From positions 1 to 22,763 of the forward strand of contig JACMOF010000485.1 of NCBI GenBank assembly GCA_014378155.1: a DNA stretch of 22,763 nt, in the 5' to 3' direction. Below the pieces are notes generated by a model. That model worked only from the letters and a program-made list of their open reading frames with translations, did not search any database and was not told the origin of the DNA. Numbering within the stretch: the first letter of the stretch is position 1; every line of letters starts with the position of its first letter. A program made the position numbers and the translations under genes. Shown in pieces: positions 1 to 7,017 of the stretch. This DNA is from Caulobacter sp. (lineage in GTDB: Bacteria; Pseudomonadota; Alphaproteobacteria; Caulobacterales; Caulobacteraceae).

Positions 1-2100
1 GTCGAAACCCAAGGCCAGCAAGGCGAAAGCCTCAAGCGGCCGCCCCGCCATCTCACCGCAGACCGACACCGGCGTGCCCGTGTCGGCGCAGGCCTGCTGG
101 ATGGTCTTCAAGGCCCGCAGGGCGGCCGGCGACAGCGGATCATAGCGATCCGACACCCGCGAGTTCCCCCGGTCGGCGGCGAACAGATACTGCATCAGGT
201 CGTTGGTGCCGACCGACACGAAATCGGTCATCGGCAGCAAGGCGTCCAGATGCCACAGCAGGGACGGCGCCTCGATCATCGCGCCGACGTCCAGGCGCGC
301 GGGTTCAGGCCGGCCACGCTTGAGGGCCCAGGCGACTTCCTGATCGACAAAGGCGCGGGCGGCGCGGAACTCGTCCACATTGGCCACCAGCGGGAACATG
401 ATCCGCAGCGGACGCCCGGCGGCGGCCTTGATCAGGGCGCGGATTTGCATGCGCAGCAGGGCTGGACGGTCCAGACCCATGCGGATGGCCCGCCAGCCCA
501 AGGCCGGATTGTCCTCGCGCTCCAACTCCATGTACGGCAGCAGCTTGTCGCCGCCGAGATCCAGGGTGCGGAAGGTGACCGGCATGCCGTTGGCGGCGTC
601 CAGCACCTTCTCGTAGAGCGCGGTCTGAGCCTCGAGCCGGGGCATTTCCTCGGCGACCATGAACTGGAACTCGGTGCGGAACAGGCCGATGCCCTCGGCC
701 CCCGTCTCGCCCAGGATGTCGAGATCAACGGCCAGGCCGGCGTTCATCAGCAGGGTGATCTTGTCGCCGTCCTTGGTGACGGCGGGTGTGTCACGCAGGC
801 GGGCGAACTCGGCCTTGCGCTGGGCGCGGACCTCCATCCGGGCCTTCAGCGACTTGACCACGTCGGGACGCGGCCGCAGCCAGGCCTCGGCGGCCTCGGC
901 GTCGACCACAACGGGGTCGCCCTCGTTAACCCGGTCGCGCAGTCCGGCGAGGCGGCCGACACAGGGGATGTCTAGCGCCCGGGCGACAATGCCCGCGTGG
1001 CTGGCGGACGAGCCTTCCTCGAGCAGGATGCCCTTCAGCTTGGTGCGGTCATATTCCAGCAGGTCTGCGGGCCCGAGGTTGCGGGCGATCAGGATGGCGT
1101 CGTCCGGCAGGACCCGCACGGCGTGGACGTCGCCCGACAGGTGACGCAGCAGACGGTCATTGAGGTCTTCCAGATCGTGCAGCCGCTCGCGCAGATAGGG
1201 GTCGCGGGCCTGGCCCAGACGGGCGCGGTGCTCTGAACGCACGCGTTCGACCGCCGCCTCGGCGGTCAGGCCCGAGCGCACGGCTTCCAGCAGCGACCGG
1301 TTCCACCCCCGGTCATGGGCGAACATCTTGTAGGTCTCGAGCACTTCGTAGGAGGCGCCGACCAGGCCGTGCTGGCCTTCCAACATCTCGTCGATCTGCT
1401 GCTTCAGAGCATCGACCGCGACCTTGAGCTTGGCCTCCTCGGCGGCGGCGTCATCCGACAGCAGTTGCTCGGGGGCGACCGGCTGTTCGTGCAGCACCGC
1501 CACGCCACAGGCCAGGCCCTCGGCGAAGCGCGCGCCCTTCAGCCGCTCGGGCTTGTGAGGCGCGATCTCGACGTCCTTGAGCTCGTCCAGGCCCAGCAGT
1601 TCGCCGGCGCTGACCATCTCGGCCAGGACCATGGCGATGATCTGCAGGTCCTCGACCTCGTCCTCGCCATAGACCCGCTCGGTGCGGTTCTGGACGACCA
1701 GCACGCCGATCGAGCGGCCGCCGCGCAGCAGCGGCACGGCCAGGAAGGCGTGATAGGGATCTTCGCCGGTTTCCGGGCGGTAAGAGAAGGCCGGGTGGCT
1801 GGCGGCGTCCGACAGGTTCAGCGGCCGGCCCAGGCGCATGGTCTCGCCGACCAGACCTTCGCCAGGCTTTAGCCGGGTGACGTGAACGGCGTCGCGCGAC
1901 AGGCCTTCGGTGGCGAACAGTTCCAGATCGTTGGACGCACGGCGCAGATAGATCGAGCAGACTTCCGCCACCATCGAAATGGCGATGGTGCGCACCACCA
2001 TGTCGAGCTTGACCTGGGCGGGGCCGCCCCCGGCCATGGCCTCGCGAATCTGCCGAAGCAGGCTGCGTGGTCCCCGAACAGCGATCCCGGACGCCGCCAT
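1..2100 (-). CDS. ptsP: Phosphoenolpyruvate-protein phosphotransferase PtsP (enzyme I Ntr), C-terminus cut by window edge
   Basis: PtsP takes phosphate from PEP and passes it to NPr, starting the regulatory nitrogen phosphotransferase system in the cytoplasm. I read 700 codons from the ATG at 2100 to base 1 with no stop. The order is: a GAF sensor domain (about residues 28-165), the enzyme I N-terminal helical domain, the swivelling phosphohistidine domain with SSASHAGIVARAL (active His about residue 368, codon 997-999), then the PEP-binding TIM barrel with GLFRTEFQFM and the catalytic cysteine in VCGEMAGRP (about residue 681). A GAF-fused enzyme I of roughly 750 residues is the usual PtsP form, so about 50 C-terminal residues are probably missing. 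GGGGAG lies about 13 nt before the start. In Caulobacter this system has been linked to nitrogen status and (p)ppGpp; that is family knowledge and is not visible here. Confidence 0.95.
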   Translation of the reverse strand, partial: MAASGIAVRGPRSLLRQIREAMAGGGPAQVKLDMVVRTIAISMVAEVCSIYLRRASNDLELFATEGLSRDAVHVTRLKPGEGLVGETMRLGRPLNLSDAASHPAFSYRPETGEDPYHAFLAVPLLRGGRSIGVLVVQNRTERVYGEDEVEDLQIIAMVLAEMVSAGELLGLDELKDVEIAPHKPERLKGARFAEGLACGVAVLHEQPVAPEQLLSDDAAAEEAKLKVAVDALKQQIDEMLEGQHGLVGASYEVLETYKMFAHDRGWNRSLLEAVRSGLTAEAAVERVRSEHRARLGQARDPYLRERLHDLEDLNDRLLRHLSGDVHAVRVLPDDAILIARNLGPADLLEYDRTKLKGILLEEGSSASHAGIVARALDIPCVGRLAGLRDRVNEGDPVVVDAEAAEAWLRPRPDVVKSLKARMEVRAQRKAEFARLRDTPAVTKDGDKITLLMNAGLAVDLDILGETGAEGIGLFRTEFQFMVAEEMPRLEAQTALYEKVLDAANGMPVTFRTLDLGGDKLLPYMELEREDNPALGWRAIRMGLDRPALLRMQIRALIKAAAGRPLRIMFPLVANVDEFRAARAFVDQEVAWALKRGRPEPARLDVGAMIEAPSLLWHLDALLPMTDFVSVGTNDLMQYLFAADRGNSRVSDRYDPLSPAALRALKTIQQACADTGTPVSVCGEMAGRPLEAFALLALGFD

Positions 2101-2249
2101 GTTCGCGCGCGCACTCCCCTTTTGGCCTGTACGGCTTAGCCCGACAACACGCGTCAGGGGTTAAGAAGCCGCAACGCCGTGGAGCGGGCTATAGCAGATT
2201 TCGCGCGACGCACAGCGTTCGCTCTCGGTCAATTCGCGCAGGACGCGCG

Positions 2250-2281
2250 AAAAAGCGCCGCCCCTCGGAGAGGGACGGCGC
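2250..2281 (-). terminator. Rho-independent terminator after the glycine-zipper gene
   Basis: Read on the minus strand, a 12-bp stem (GCGCCGTCCCTC pairing with GAGGGGCGGCGC, one G-U wobble, loop TCC) is followed by five T. It lies about 25 nt past the stop of the 2306-2827 gene and before ptsP, so it should separate the two transcripts. Confidence 0.8.
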
Positions 2282-2305
2282 CGGGTCGTTCAACCTGATC
2301 AGCGG

Positions 2306-2827
2306 TTAGCGGTGTTGGCCGTAGTAGCCATTGCCGTAGCTGGTTCTGTAGCCGCTGTTGTAGCGGTCGTTGCGCTGGTCGCGATGAGGGTTGGAGCGGT
2401 TGTCATAGCCGGTATGGCCGTAGCCATTGTTGTAGCTCGACCCGCTGTCGTAGGTCTGGCCGTAGCCGTTGTTGTAGCTCGACCCGCTGTCGTAGGTCTG
2501 GCCATAGCCGTTGTTGTAGCTCGACCTGTTGTTGTAGGTCTGGCCGTAGCCGTTGCCATAGCGAGTGTCGCGATAGTTGCTCGAATAGCGACGGTCGTTG
2601 CGATCGTTGTCGGTGGCCGCGCCCAGGGCGGCGCCGGCAACGGCGCCGATGACGATCCCGCTCTTGTCGCCCTTCGACAGGGCGCCGCCGGCCAGGCCGC
2701 CGATCAGGGCGCCGATCACGGCCCGCTGCGTCTTGTCGCCGGCGAAGGCGGCCGAGGCGGGCAGGACCAGAGCGCCGGTCACGGCGGCGGCGACGGCGAT
2801 CTTCGAGAACTTACCAAAGGTCTTCAT
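2306..2827 (-). CDS. Secreted glycine-zipper protein with Tyr/Asn/Gly tandem repeats
   Basis: Small envelope protein of 173 residues. Residues 1-29 form a Sec signal peptide (basic start, Ala/Val-rich core, cleavage likely after ASAAFA). Residues 36-71 are a glycine zipper (GALIGGLAGGALSKGDKSG then IGAVAGAALGA), the pattern found in surface-antigen and lysozyme-inhibitor-like outer membrane proteins. The rest is low complexity: four 14-residue units based on YNNGYGQTYDSGSS (residues 90-145), then an Arg/Asn/Tyr tail. There is no lipobox, so it is probably periplasmic or associated with the outer membrane. TAGGAG sits upstream of the ATG, and a terminator follows at 2250-2281. It has relatives in this window at 7018 and 8219. 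The exact role is unknown. Confidence 0.82.
   Translation of the reverse strand: MKTFGKFSKIAVAAAVTGALVLPASAAFAGDKTQRAVIGALIGGLAGGALSKGDKSGIVIGAVAGAALGAATDNDRNDRRYSSNYRDTRYGNGYGQTYNNRSSYNNGYGQTYDSGSSYNNGYGQTYDSGSSYNNGYGHTGYDNRSNPHRDQRNDRYNSGYRTSYGNGYYGQHR
2393..2560 (-). repeat. Four in-frame 42-bp tandem repeats
   Basis: Four consecutive 14-codon units code for residues 90-145 of the glycine-zipper protein. The two middle units are identical in protein and nearly identical in DNA. The outer two are diverged (NNRSS and HTGYDNRS endings). The array is in frame, so copy-number change would alter protein length without frameshift. Confidence 0.85.
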
Positions 2828-2903
2828 GGCGTTTGCTCCTAGAGAGCGTCAGGCCGGAAGAAGTCCGGTGCGGCGCTGTTGGGACCTTTGTCGCATTGCC
2901 GCC

Positions 2904-2920
2904 TTGAACCCGATCTGAAC
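2904..2920 (-). promoter_or_regulatory. TTCA direct repeat with 11-bp period upstream of glycine-zipper gene
   Basis: On the gene strand TTCA occurs twice exactly 11 bp apart (TTCAGATCGGGTTCAAGG), about 80 nt before the ATG at 2827. A CCTGAAC sequence just upstream forms an inverted repeat with the first unit. Similar 11-bp repeats precede the other two glycine-zipper genes. The regulator is unknown. Confidence 0.35.
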
Positions 2921-3018
2921 GGCGTTGTTCAGGTTCCCGTCATGTTGACGACCGATCCAATCGCACCGACCACCCATTATCCGCGCCAAGAGGGCGGCCC
3001 CAGGCCCAACAGCTTCCG

Positions 3019-3480
3019 TCAGCCGTGCCCCGGCAAGGCCAGCGGTTCGCTGACCGCCTCGACCAACTGCCTGGCCTGTTCGACGGCGGCGTCGATGTCG
3101 GCCTCGATGAACTCGACCTCTGCGTCGGTCAGGGGATGGGGGGCGGCGATGGTGTCGCGCAGATAGGCGCGTTTCTCGGGCTCGGTCATGGTCCACCAGC
3201 CGACGGTGTGACCTTCCTCGATCACCGCGTCGCCCATGGCCAGCAGGTCGTCCTCGTCGAAGATCGGCCGCCCGGGCTGTTCGGGGAACCACTGACCGTC
3301 GTCGGGCAAGAACTGGTCCAACTGCTTGAGCAGCACGGCCAGCCACGGGCTGACCAGCAGAGGCTTTTCATAGCCGTCGCCGAACTTGGCGCGCAGCAGC
3401 AGATCGTACAGCAGGTCCAGGCCCGCATCGCCCTCGAAGGTGACGGACTTGCGCTCGGGATCGAACCTGAACACCGACAT
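3019..3480 (-). CDS. Conserved hypothetical protein, acidic, 153 aa
   Basis: I do not recognise a family. The protein is 153 residues, acidic, without signal peptide or membrane segment, and rich in helix-forming residues (for example LLYDLLLRAKFGDGYEKPLLVSPWLAVLLKQLDQFLPDD). A central EEGHTVGWWTMTEPEKRAYLRDTI stretch looks like a conserved core. The coding case is good: GCAGGAG lies 6 nt before the ATG at 3480, the third-base GC bias is strong, and the protein composition is normal. It may be transcribed alone; 190 nt separate its stop from the next minus-strand gene. The competing frames over the same DNA are Arg/Gly/Ala-rich shadows. Confidence 0.7.
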   Translation of the reverse strand: MSVFRFDPERKSVTFEGDAGLDLLYDLLLRAKFGDGYEKPLLVSPWLAVLLKQLDQFLPDDGQWFPEQPGRPIFDEDDLLAMGDAVIEEGHTVGWWTMTEPEKRAYLRDTIAAPHPLTDAEVEFIEADIDAAVEQARQLVEAVSEPLALPGHG

Positions 3481-3542
3481 GGAGACTCCTGCAGGGACTA
3501 ATCGCCCCTCATACCGTCAGAACGCGACATTTGGCTAACGCC

Positions 3543-3658
3543 TTGCGTCCTTCGAGGCCCGCAGCGCGGACGCCTCAAGATGAGGAGATTCTTGAGCCGC
3601 TAGGCATCACAAAAAGCCTTGTCCTGAGGTGCGAGCCGCAGGCGCCTCCACCTACAGC
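3543..3658. repeat. Degenerate copy of a REP-like palindromic intergenic repeat
   Basis: The sequence TGCGTCCTTCGAGGCCCGC then CGCCTCAAGATGAGG, a spacer, and GTCCTGAGGTGCGAGCCGCAGGCGCCTC is a decayed version of the complete repeat at 12921-13025. The left arm is nearly intact. The inner CCTCAGGATGAG arm is mutated and the final right arm is missing. This type of element is widely interspersed in Caulobacter and related genomes. Confidence 0.75.
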
Positions 3659-3709
3659 ATTTCCCGACCTGACTGCGTCAGGCCGTGAGCTCTAATCTTT
3701 TGTTTTGAC

Positions 3710-3754
3710 GCATTTTTCTTCACGCGAACCGGAACCACTTCGCTCGAAAAATGC
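3710..3754. repeat. Short palindromic intergenic repeat (GCATTTTTC ... GAAAAATGC)
   Basis: The ends GCATTTTTC and GAAAAATGC are exact inverted repeats enclosing CGCGAACCGG and CCACTTCGCTCG, which pair partly. It resembles a dispersed alphaproteobacterial repeat (GAGCATTTTTCGAGCGAAG type). It ends one base before the lysC stop codon, so it could form a 3' hairpin on the lysC mRNA, although no T-run follows. Confidence 0.6.
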
Positions 3755-3755
3755 T

Positions 3756-5003
3756 CTACAGCTGATCCAGCCCGTAGACCGCGTGCAACGCCCGCACGGC
3801 CAGCTCTGTATAGGCCGCGTCGATCAGCACGCTGATCTTGATCTCCGAGGTCGAGATCACCTGGATGTTGATGTTCTTCTCGGCCAGGGCCTGGAACATC
3901 GATTGCGCAACGCCGGCGTGGCTGCGCATGCCCACCCCGATCACCGAGACCTTGGCGACGTCCTCGTTGATCGCCACGTCCTCGAAGCCGATCTCGGCCT
4001 GGGCCTTGCGGACGATCTCAACGGCGCGGACGGCGTCGCGCTTGCCGACCGTGAACTCCATGTTGGCGGTGTCGGCGCTGCGGGCGCGCGACTGCACGAT
4101 CATGTCGACATTCACATTGGCGTCCGCCAGCCGGCCGAAGATCTGCGACGACACGCCCGGATGGTCGGGCAGGCCCAGCAGGGTGATCTTGGCCTCGTCG
4201 CGGCTATAGGCGACGCCCGAGACGATGCGCTTTTCCATGATTTCTTCCTCGTCGCAGACGATCGTACCTTGGCCGGGAGATTCCCCCGGTTCGACGAAAC
4301 TCGACAGCACCCGAACCGGCACGCGATGGGCCATGGCCATCTCGACCGAACGGGTCTGCAGCACCTTGGCCCCCAGCGAGGCCATTTCCAGCATTTCCTC
4401 GTAGGAGATCTTGGCCAGGCGGCGGGCCTTTTTCTCGATCCGAGGGTCGGTGGTGTAGACGCCATCGACGTCGGTATAGATGTCGCAGGACGCCTTCAGC
4501 ACCGCGGCGATGGCCACGGCGCTGGTGTCCGAGCCGCCCCGGCCCAGGGTGGTGATACGGCCATCGGAGGTCACGCCCTGGAAGCCGGCGATCACCGCCA
4601 CCTGGCCGGCATTGAGCACGGCGTCGAGATTGTCGGACGGAATCTCTTCGATGCGGGCCCGGCCATGAGCGTCGTCGGTGAGGATCGGCACCTGCCAGCC
4701 CAGGAACGAGCGCGCGCCGATGCCCATGTTGCGCAGGGTCATGGCCAGCAGGCCGGCCGTCACCTGCTCGCCCGAGGCGACGATGGCGTCGTATTCGTCG
4801 TCGGATTCCGGCAAACCCTCGGCCGCCCGGCCACAGCCGTCGGTCCAGGCCACCAGCTCGTTGGTCTTTCCCGACATCGCCGAGACCACCACCGCGATCT
4901 GCTTGCCGGTCGCCAGCTCGGCGGCGACCAGACGCGCCACCCGGCGGATGCGCTCCAGGTCGGCCACCGAGGTGCCGCCGAACTTCATCACCAGACGAGA
5001 CAC
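3756..5003 (-). CDS. lysC: Aspartate kinase
   Basis: Aspartokinase phosphorylates L-aspartate with ATP, the first step to lysine, threonine, methionine and diaminopimelate for peptidoglycan. The 415-residue protein has the N-terminal KFGGTSVAD motif (residues 7-15), the ASGEQVTAGLLA region, the nucleotide-site TLGRGGSDTSAVAIAA, and VDGVYTTDPRI. Two C-terminal ACT domains (roughly residues 265-415, including GVGMRSHAGVAQSMF and STSEIKISVLI) are the usual site of lysine/threonine feedback inhibition. The length fits monofunctional class aspartokinases. Start: GTG at 5003, preceded by GGGGTAGGG, giving the common MSRLVMKFGGTS beginning. A putative promoter lies at 5080-5108. The gene diverges from the toxin-antitoxin pair upstream. 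Confidence 0.96.
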   Translation of the reverse strand: MSRLVMKFGGTSVADLERIRRVARLVAAELATGKQIAVVVSAMSGKTNELVAWTDGCGRAAEGLPESDDEYDAIVASGEQVTAGLLAMTLRNMGIGARSFLGWQVPILTDDAHGRARIEEIPSDNLDAVLNAGQVAVIAGFQGVTSDGRITTLGRGGSDTSAVAIAAVLKASCDIYTDVDGVYTTDPRIEKKARRLAKISYEEMLEMASLGAKVLQTRSVEMAMAHRVPVRVLSSFVEPGESPGQGTIVCDEEEIMEKRIVSGVAYSRDEAKITLLGLPDHPGVSSQIFGRLADANVNVDMIVQSRARSADTANMEFTVGKRDAVRAVEIVRKAQAEIGFEDVAINEDVAKVSVIGVGMRSHAGVAQSMFQALAEKNINIQVISTSEIKISVLIDAAYTELAVRALHAVYGLDQL

Positions 5004-5079
5004 GCCCTACCCCGTAAAAACCTAAGGTCAATTCTTGCGCCGCACGCGGCGGAACATCGCTGGGCGCACAAGCCGCGGT

Positions 5080-5108
5080 CTTCTAGCGGCGTGGGGACGC
5101 AACGGCAA
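5080..5108 (-). promoter_or_regulatory. Putative lysC housekeeping promoter
   Basis: On the minus strand TTGCCGT, 14 nt, then GCTAGAAG. This matches the published Caulobacter housekeeping consensus TTGACGS-N(10-14)-GCTANAWC at 5 of 7 and 7 of 8 positions. It would give a leader of about 70 nt before the lysC GTG. Confidence 0.45.
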
Positions 5109-5144
5109 TGTCGCGGATGTCTTTTTCGTCGCGAGCGGCGCGCC

Positions 5145-5192
5145 TTGACTCCTTTGTCGCAACCTACCTAACTACCTATCTGTTTTCCAGAT
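5145..5192 (+). promoter_or_regulatory. Putative toxin-antitoxin promoter and operator region
   Basis: TTGACT at 5145-5150 is a good -35 hexamer; the -10 is less clear, within CCTACCTAACTACCTA. That stretch repeats ACCTA three times, and a small inverted repeat ATCTG-TTTTC-CAGAT (5178-5192) follows just before the Shine-Dalgarno. Repeats over a TA promoter are typical antitoxin binding sites, but this assignment is inference. Confidence 0.35.
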
Positions 5193-5206
5193 GATGGAGA
5201 GCCGTC

Positions 5207-5725
5207 ATGCCGCCTGACCTGGAAGCCCTGTTGCAGGGCCACAAGACCGTCGCCGGAAGGATTCGCGCCCTGGCCGCCGCCGGCGTCCCGCGCGCCCAGA
5301 TCGCCCGCATCCTCGGCAAGCGGTATCAGCACGTGCGCAACGTGCTGGAGGAGCCGGGGGCGGGGAATACGCCGGTCGAATCCGCGCTTGAAGGACTGGC
5401 GGAGGGCGACGCCCGAGCGTCCGTCCACGACAAGCCCAAGACCTATAGACTGCAGGTCCGGAACGGCTCGGTGACCTTACCACCCGAGGTGCTGGAAGCG
5501 CTGGGAGCCGGGCCTAACGGCCTGATCATCGCCGAATTGGACGGCGAGTTCTTCAAGATCATCAGCATACCGGAATCGGTCCGCCGGATTCAGGAGCGGC
5601 TGCGGCCCTATTGGCGCCCCGGCGTCTCGATCGTGGACGAATTGATCGCCGACCGCCGCCGCGAGGCCGCCGACGATGATCGGGAATATGAGCAATGTCA
5701 GGCTCGAAATCGCAAAGATGACTGA
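5207..5725 (+). CDS. AbrB/SpoVT-like antitoxin with an N-terminal helix-turn-helix
   Basis: Likely antitoxin and autorepressor of the PIN toxin that follows. The 172-residue protein has two DNA-binding-like parts. Residues 13-47 (KTVAGRIRALAAAGVPRAQIARILGKRYQHVRNVL) look like a helix-turn-helix of the type that reads one ARILG-x-RYQHVRN helix. Residues 80-115 (YRLQVRNGSVTLPPEVLEALG) look like a swapped-hairpin AbrB domain. The Asp/Glu/Arg-rich C-terminus would be the toxin-binding tail. GGAGAG stands 7 nt before the ATG. The stop overlaps the likely toxin start by 8 nt (ATGACTGA), supporting co-expression. At 172 residues it is longer than the usual 70-90-residue VapB. Confidence 0.8.
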   Translation: MPPDLEALLQGHKTVAGRIRALAAAGVPRAQIARILGKRYQHVRNVLEEPGAGNTPVESALEGLAEGDARASVHDKPKTYRLQVRNGSVTLPPEVLEALGAGPNGLIIAELDGEFFKIISIPESVRRIQERLRPYWRPGVSIVDELIADRRREAADDDREYEQCQARNRKDD

Positions 5726-6101
5726 CGTGGTCCTGGATTCGTCGGCGATCCTGGCGGTGGTTCTCGAAGAACCTGGCCGCGACCTAGTCGTAGGCCGCCT
5801 ATTTCAGGCCCAAACCTGTTCAGTGAACATAACGGAGGTCGTCACAAAGATGCTGGATCGAGGCGTCGCGATTTTCGATGTCGAAGAGACCGTGTCGGAG
5901 CTTTGCGGCCAAATCATCGACTTCGATCGCGACCTCGCCATCCAGGCCGGCCTCCTGCGCGACGCCACCCGCCACAAAGGCCTCTCCCTGGGCGACCGCG
6001 CCTGTCTGGCCCTGGCGATGCGCGAGCGTCTGCCGATCATGACCGCCGATCGGGCCTGGGCCGATCTGGACCTCGGCGTAGAAGTCGTGTTCATACGCTG
6101 A
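5718..6101 (+). CDS. PIN-domain ribonuclease toxin, VapC-like
   Basis: PIN-domain toxins are Mg2+-dependent RNases that cut tRNA or rRNA when released from antitoxin. From the ATG at 5718 the protein has 127 residues, normal for VapC. The acidic quartet is visible: Asp7 in [12 protein letters not shown], Glu40 in VNITEVV, Asp93 in [12 protein letters not shown], and Asp111 in PIMTADRAW. The start is chosen because the PIN fold begins at VVLDSS and because ATGACTGA overlaps the antitoxin stop. In-frame ATGs at 5676 and 5688 would add 14 or 10 residues and cannot be excluded, since none has a strong Shine-Dalgarno. All four acidic residues are intact, so it is probably active. Its stop is only 2 nt from ubiG. 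Confidence 0.85.
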   Translation: MTDVVLDSSAILAVVLEEPGRDLVVGRLFQAQTCSVNITEVVTKMLDRGVAIFDVEETVSELCGQIIDFDRDLAIQAGLLRDATRHKGLSLGDRACLALAMRERLPIMTADRAWADLDLGVEVVFIR

Positions 6102-6103
6102 CC

Positions 6104-6859
6104 ATGACCCAAGCCGCCGACACCCCCTCCTGGAGCATCGACCCCGCCGATGTGGCGAGGTTCTCGGCCATCGCCGCCGAATGGTGGGACCCGCGCGGCA
6201 AGTTCGCGCCGCTGCATGTGTTCAACCCCTGCCGGCTTAGCTTCATCAGGGAGCAGGCCTTGGCCCGCTTCGACCGCGACGGCAATTCGCGCACGCCGTT
6301 CGAGGGGCTGAGCTTGCTCGACATCGGCTGCGGCGGGGGGCTGCTCAGCGAGCCCATGGCCCGGCTGGGCTTCACGGTCACGGCCGTCGACGCCTCGGAA
6401 AACAATATCAAGACCGCCGCCGCCCACGCGGCCGAGCAGGGGCTGGAGATCGGCTACCGCCCCGCCACCGCCGAACAGCTTTTGGCCGAGGGCGCGGGGC
6501 CGTTCGACGTGGTGCTGACCATGGAGGTGATCGAGCATGTCGCCAACCCGGGCCAGTTCCTGCGGACCTGCGCACAGCTGCTGGCCCCCGGCGGTCTGAT
6601 GATCGTCGCCACGCTGAACCGTACGCTCAAGGCCTTGGCCCTGGCCAAGATCGGCGCGGAGTACGTGCTGCGCTGGGTGCCGCCCGGCACACACGACTGG
6701 AAACAGTTTCTCAAGCCCGAGGAACTGCGCGCCTTCCTGGCCGGCGAGCCCGTGACGATGCAGGGTCCATTCGGCGTGGCCTACAACCCGCTGACCGGCC
6801 GCTGGAGCCAATCAACCGACTCCGACATCAACTACATGATGACTGTCACCAAGGACTGA
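6104..6859 (+). CDS. ubiG: Bifunctional ubiquinone O-methyltransferase UbiG
   Basis: UbiG carries out both SAM-dependent O-methylations of the ubiquinone ring at the membrane. The 251-residue protein begins with the typical [22 protein letters not shown] motif, has SAM motif [20 protein letters not shown] (residues 71-89), motif II acid in VTAVDAS (Asp96), motif post-I around [11 protein letters not shown], and ends [20 protein letters not shown]. Length matches the family. The start at 6104 is set by the [20 protein letters not shown] beginning; the frame stays open upstream but that DNA is the toxin gene. Only 2 nt separate it from the toxin stop and there is no strong Shine-Dalgarno (GAAG at distance), so translation may be coupled to the toxin. 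Confidence 0.95.
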   Translation: MTQAADTPSWSIDPADVARFSAIAAEWWDPRGKFAPLHVFNPCRLSFIREQALARFDRDGNSRTPFEGLSLLDIGCGGGLLSEPMARLGFTVTAVDASENNIKTAAAHAAEQGLEIGYRPATAEQLLAEGAGPFDVVLTMEVIEHVANPGQFLRTCAQLLAPGGLMIVATLNRTLKALALAKIGAEYVLRWVPPGTHDWKQFLKPEELRAFLAGEPVTMQGPFGVAYNPLTGRWSQSTDSDINYMMTVTKD

Positions 6860-6916
6860 GACCCAAGCGCAACAACACCGCATGTCTTGTCGACGACGCC
6901 GCCGCGCCTGGCGGAA

Positions 6917-6933
6917 CCTGAGCCGCCCCTGAG
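6917..6933 (+). promoter_or_regulatory. CCTGAG direct repeat, 11-bp period
   Basis: CCTGAG-N5-CCTGAG, 85-100 nt before the 7018 start. GGAACCTGA at 6914-6921 is also found (as GGAACCTGAAC) upstream of the 2306-2827 gene. The 11-bp spacing suits a tandem response-regulator dimer, but the regulator is unknown. Confidence 0.35.
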
Positions 6934-6992
6934 ATTTATGGTTGCCAGGGACTTTTCAGGATTGGCGGCTCGCTTCGGGGGTCGAACGTCGA

Positions 6993-7010
6993 TCCGTTCG
7001 TCGGAACGGA
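6993..7010 (+). promoter_or_regulatory. Hairpin overlapping the Shine-Dalgarno of the 7018 gene
   Basis: TCCGTTC-GTCG-GAACGGA forms a 7-bp stem with a tetraloop and includes GGA of the GGAG ribosome site (7008-7011). A second stem, CGAACG (6983-6988) with CGTTCG (6995-7000), uses the same left arm, so the two structures exclude each other. Confidence 0.45.
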
Positions 7011-7017
7011 GACTACC

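Noticed and set aside
2312..2842. 176-codon plus-strand frame opposite the 173-aa glycine-zipper protein
   Set aside because: Val/Ala-rich shadow; the minus-strand gene has a signal peptide, ribosome site and terminator.
3705..5171. 488-codon plus-strand frame over lysC
   Set aside because: Asp/His/Gly/Leu-rich shadow of the aspartokinase codon pattern; no motif, TTG start inside a repeat.
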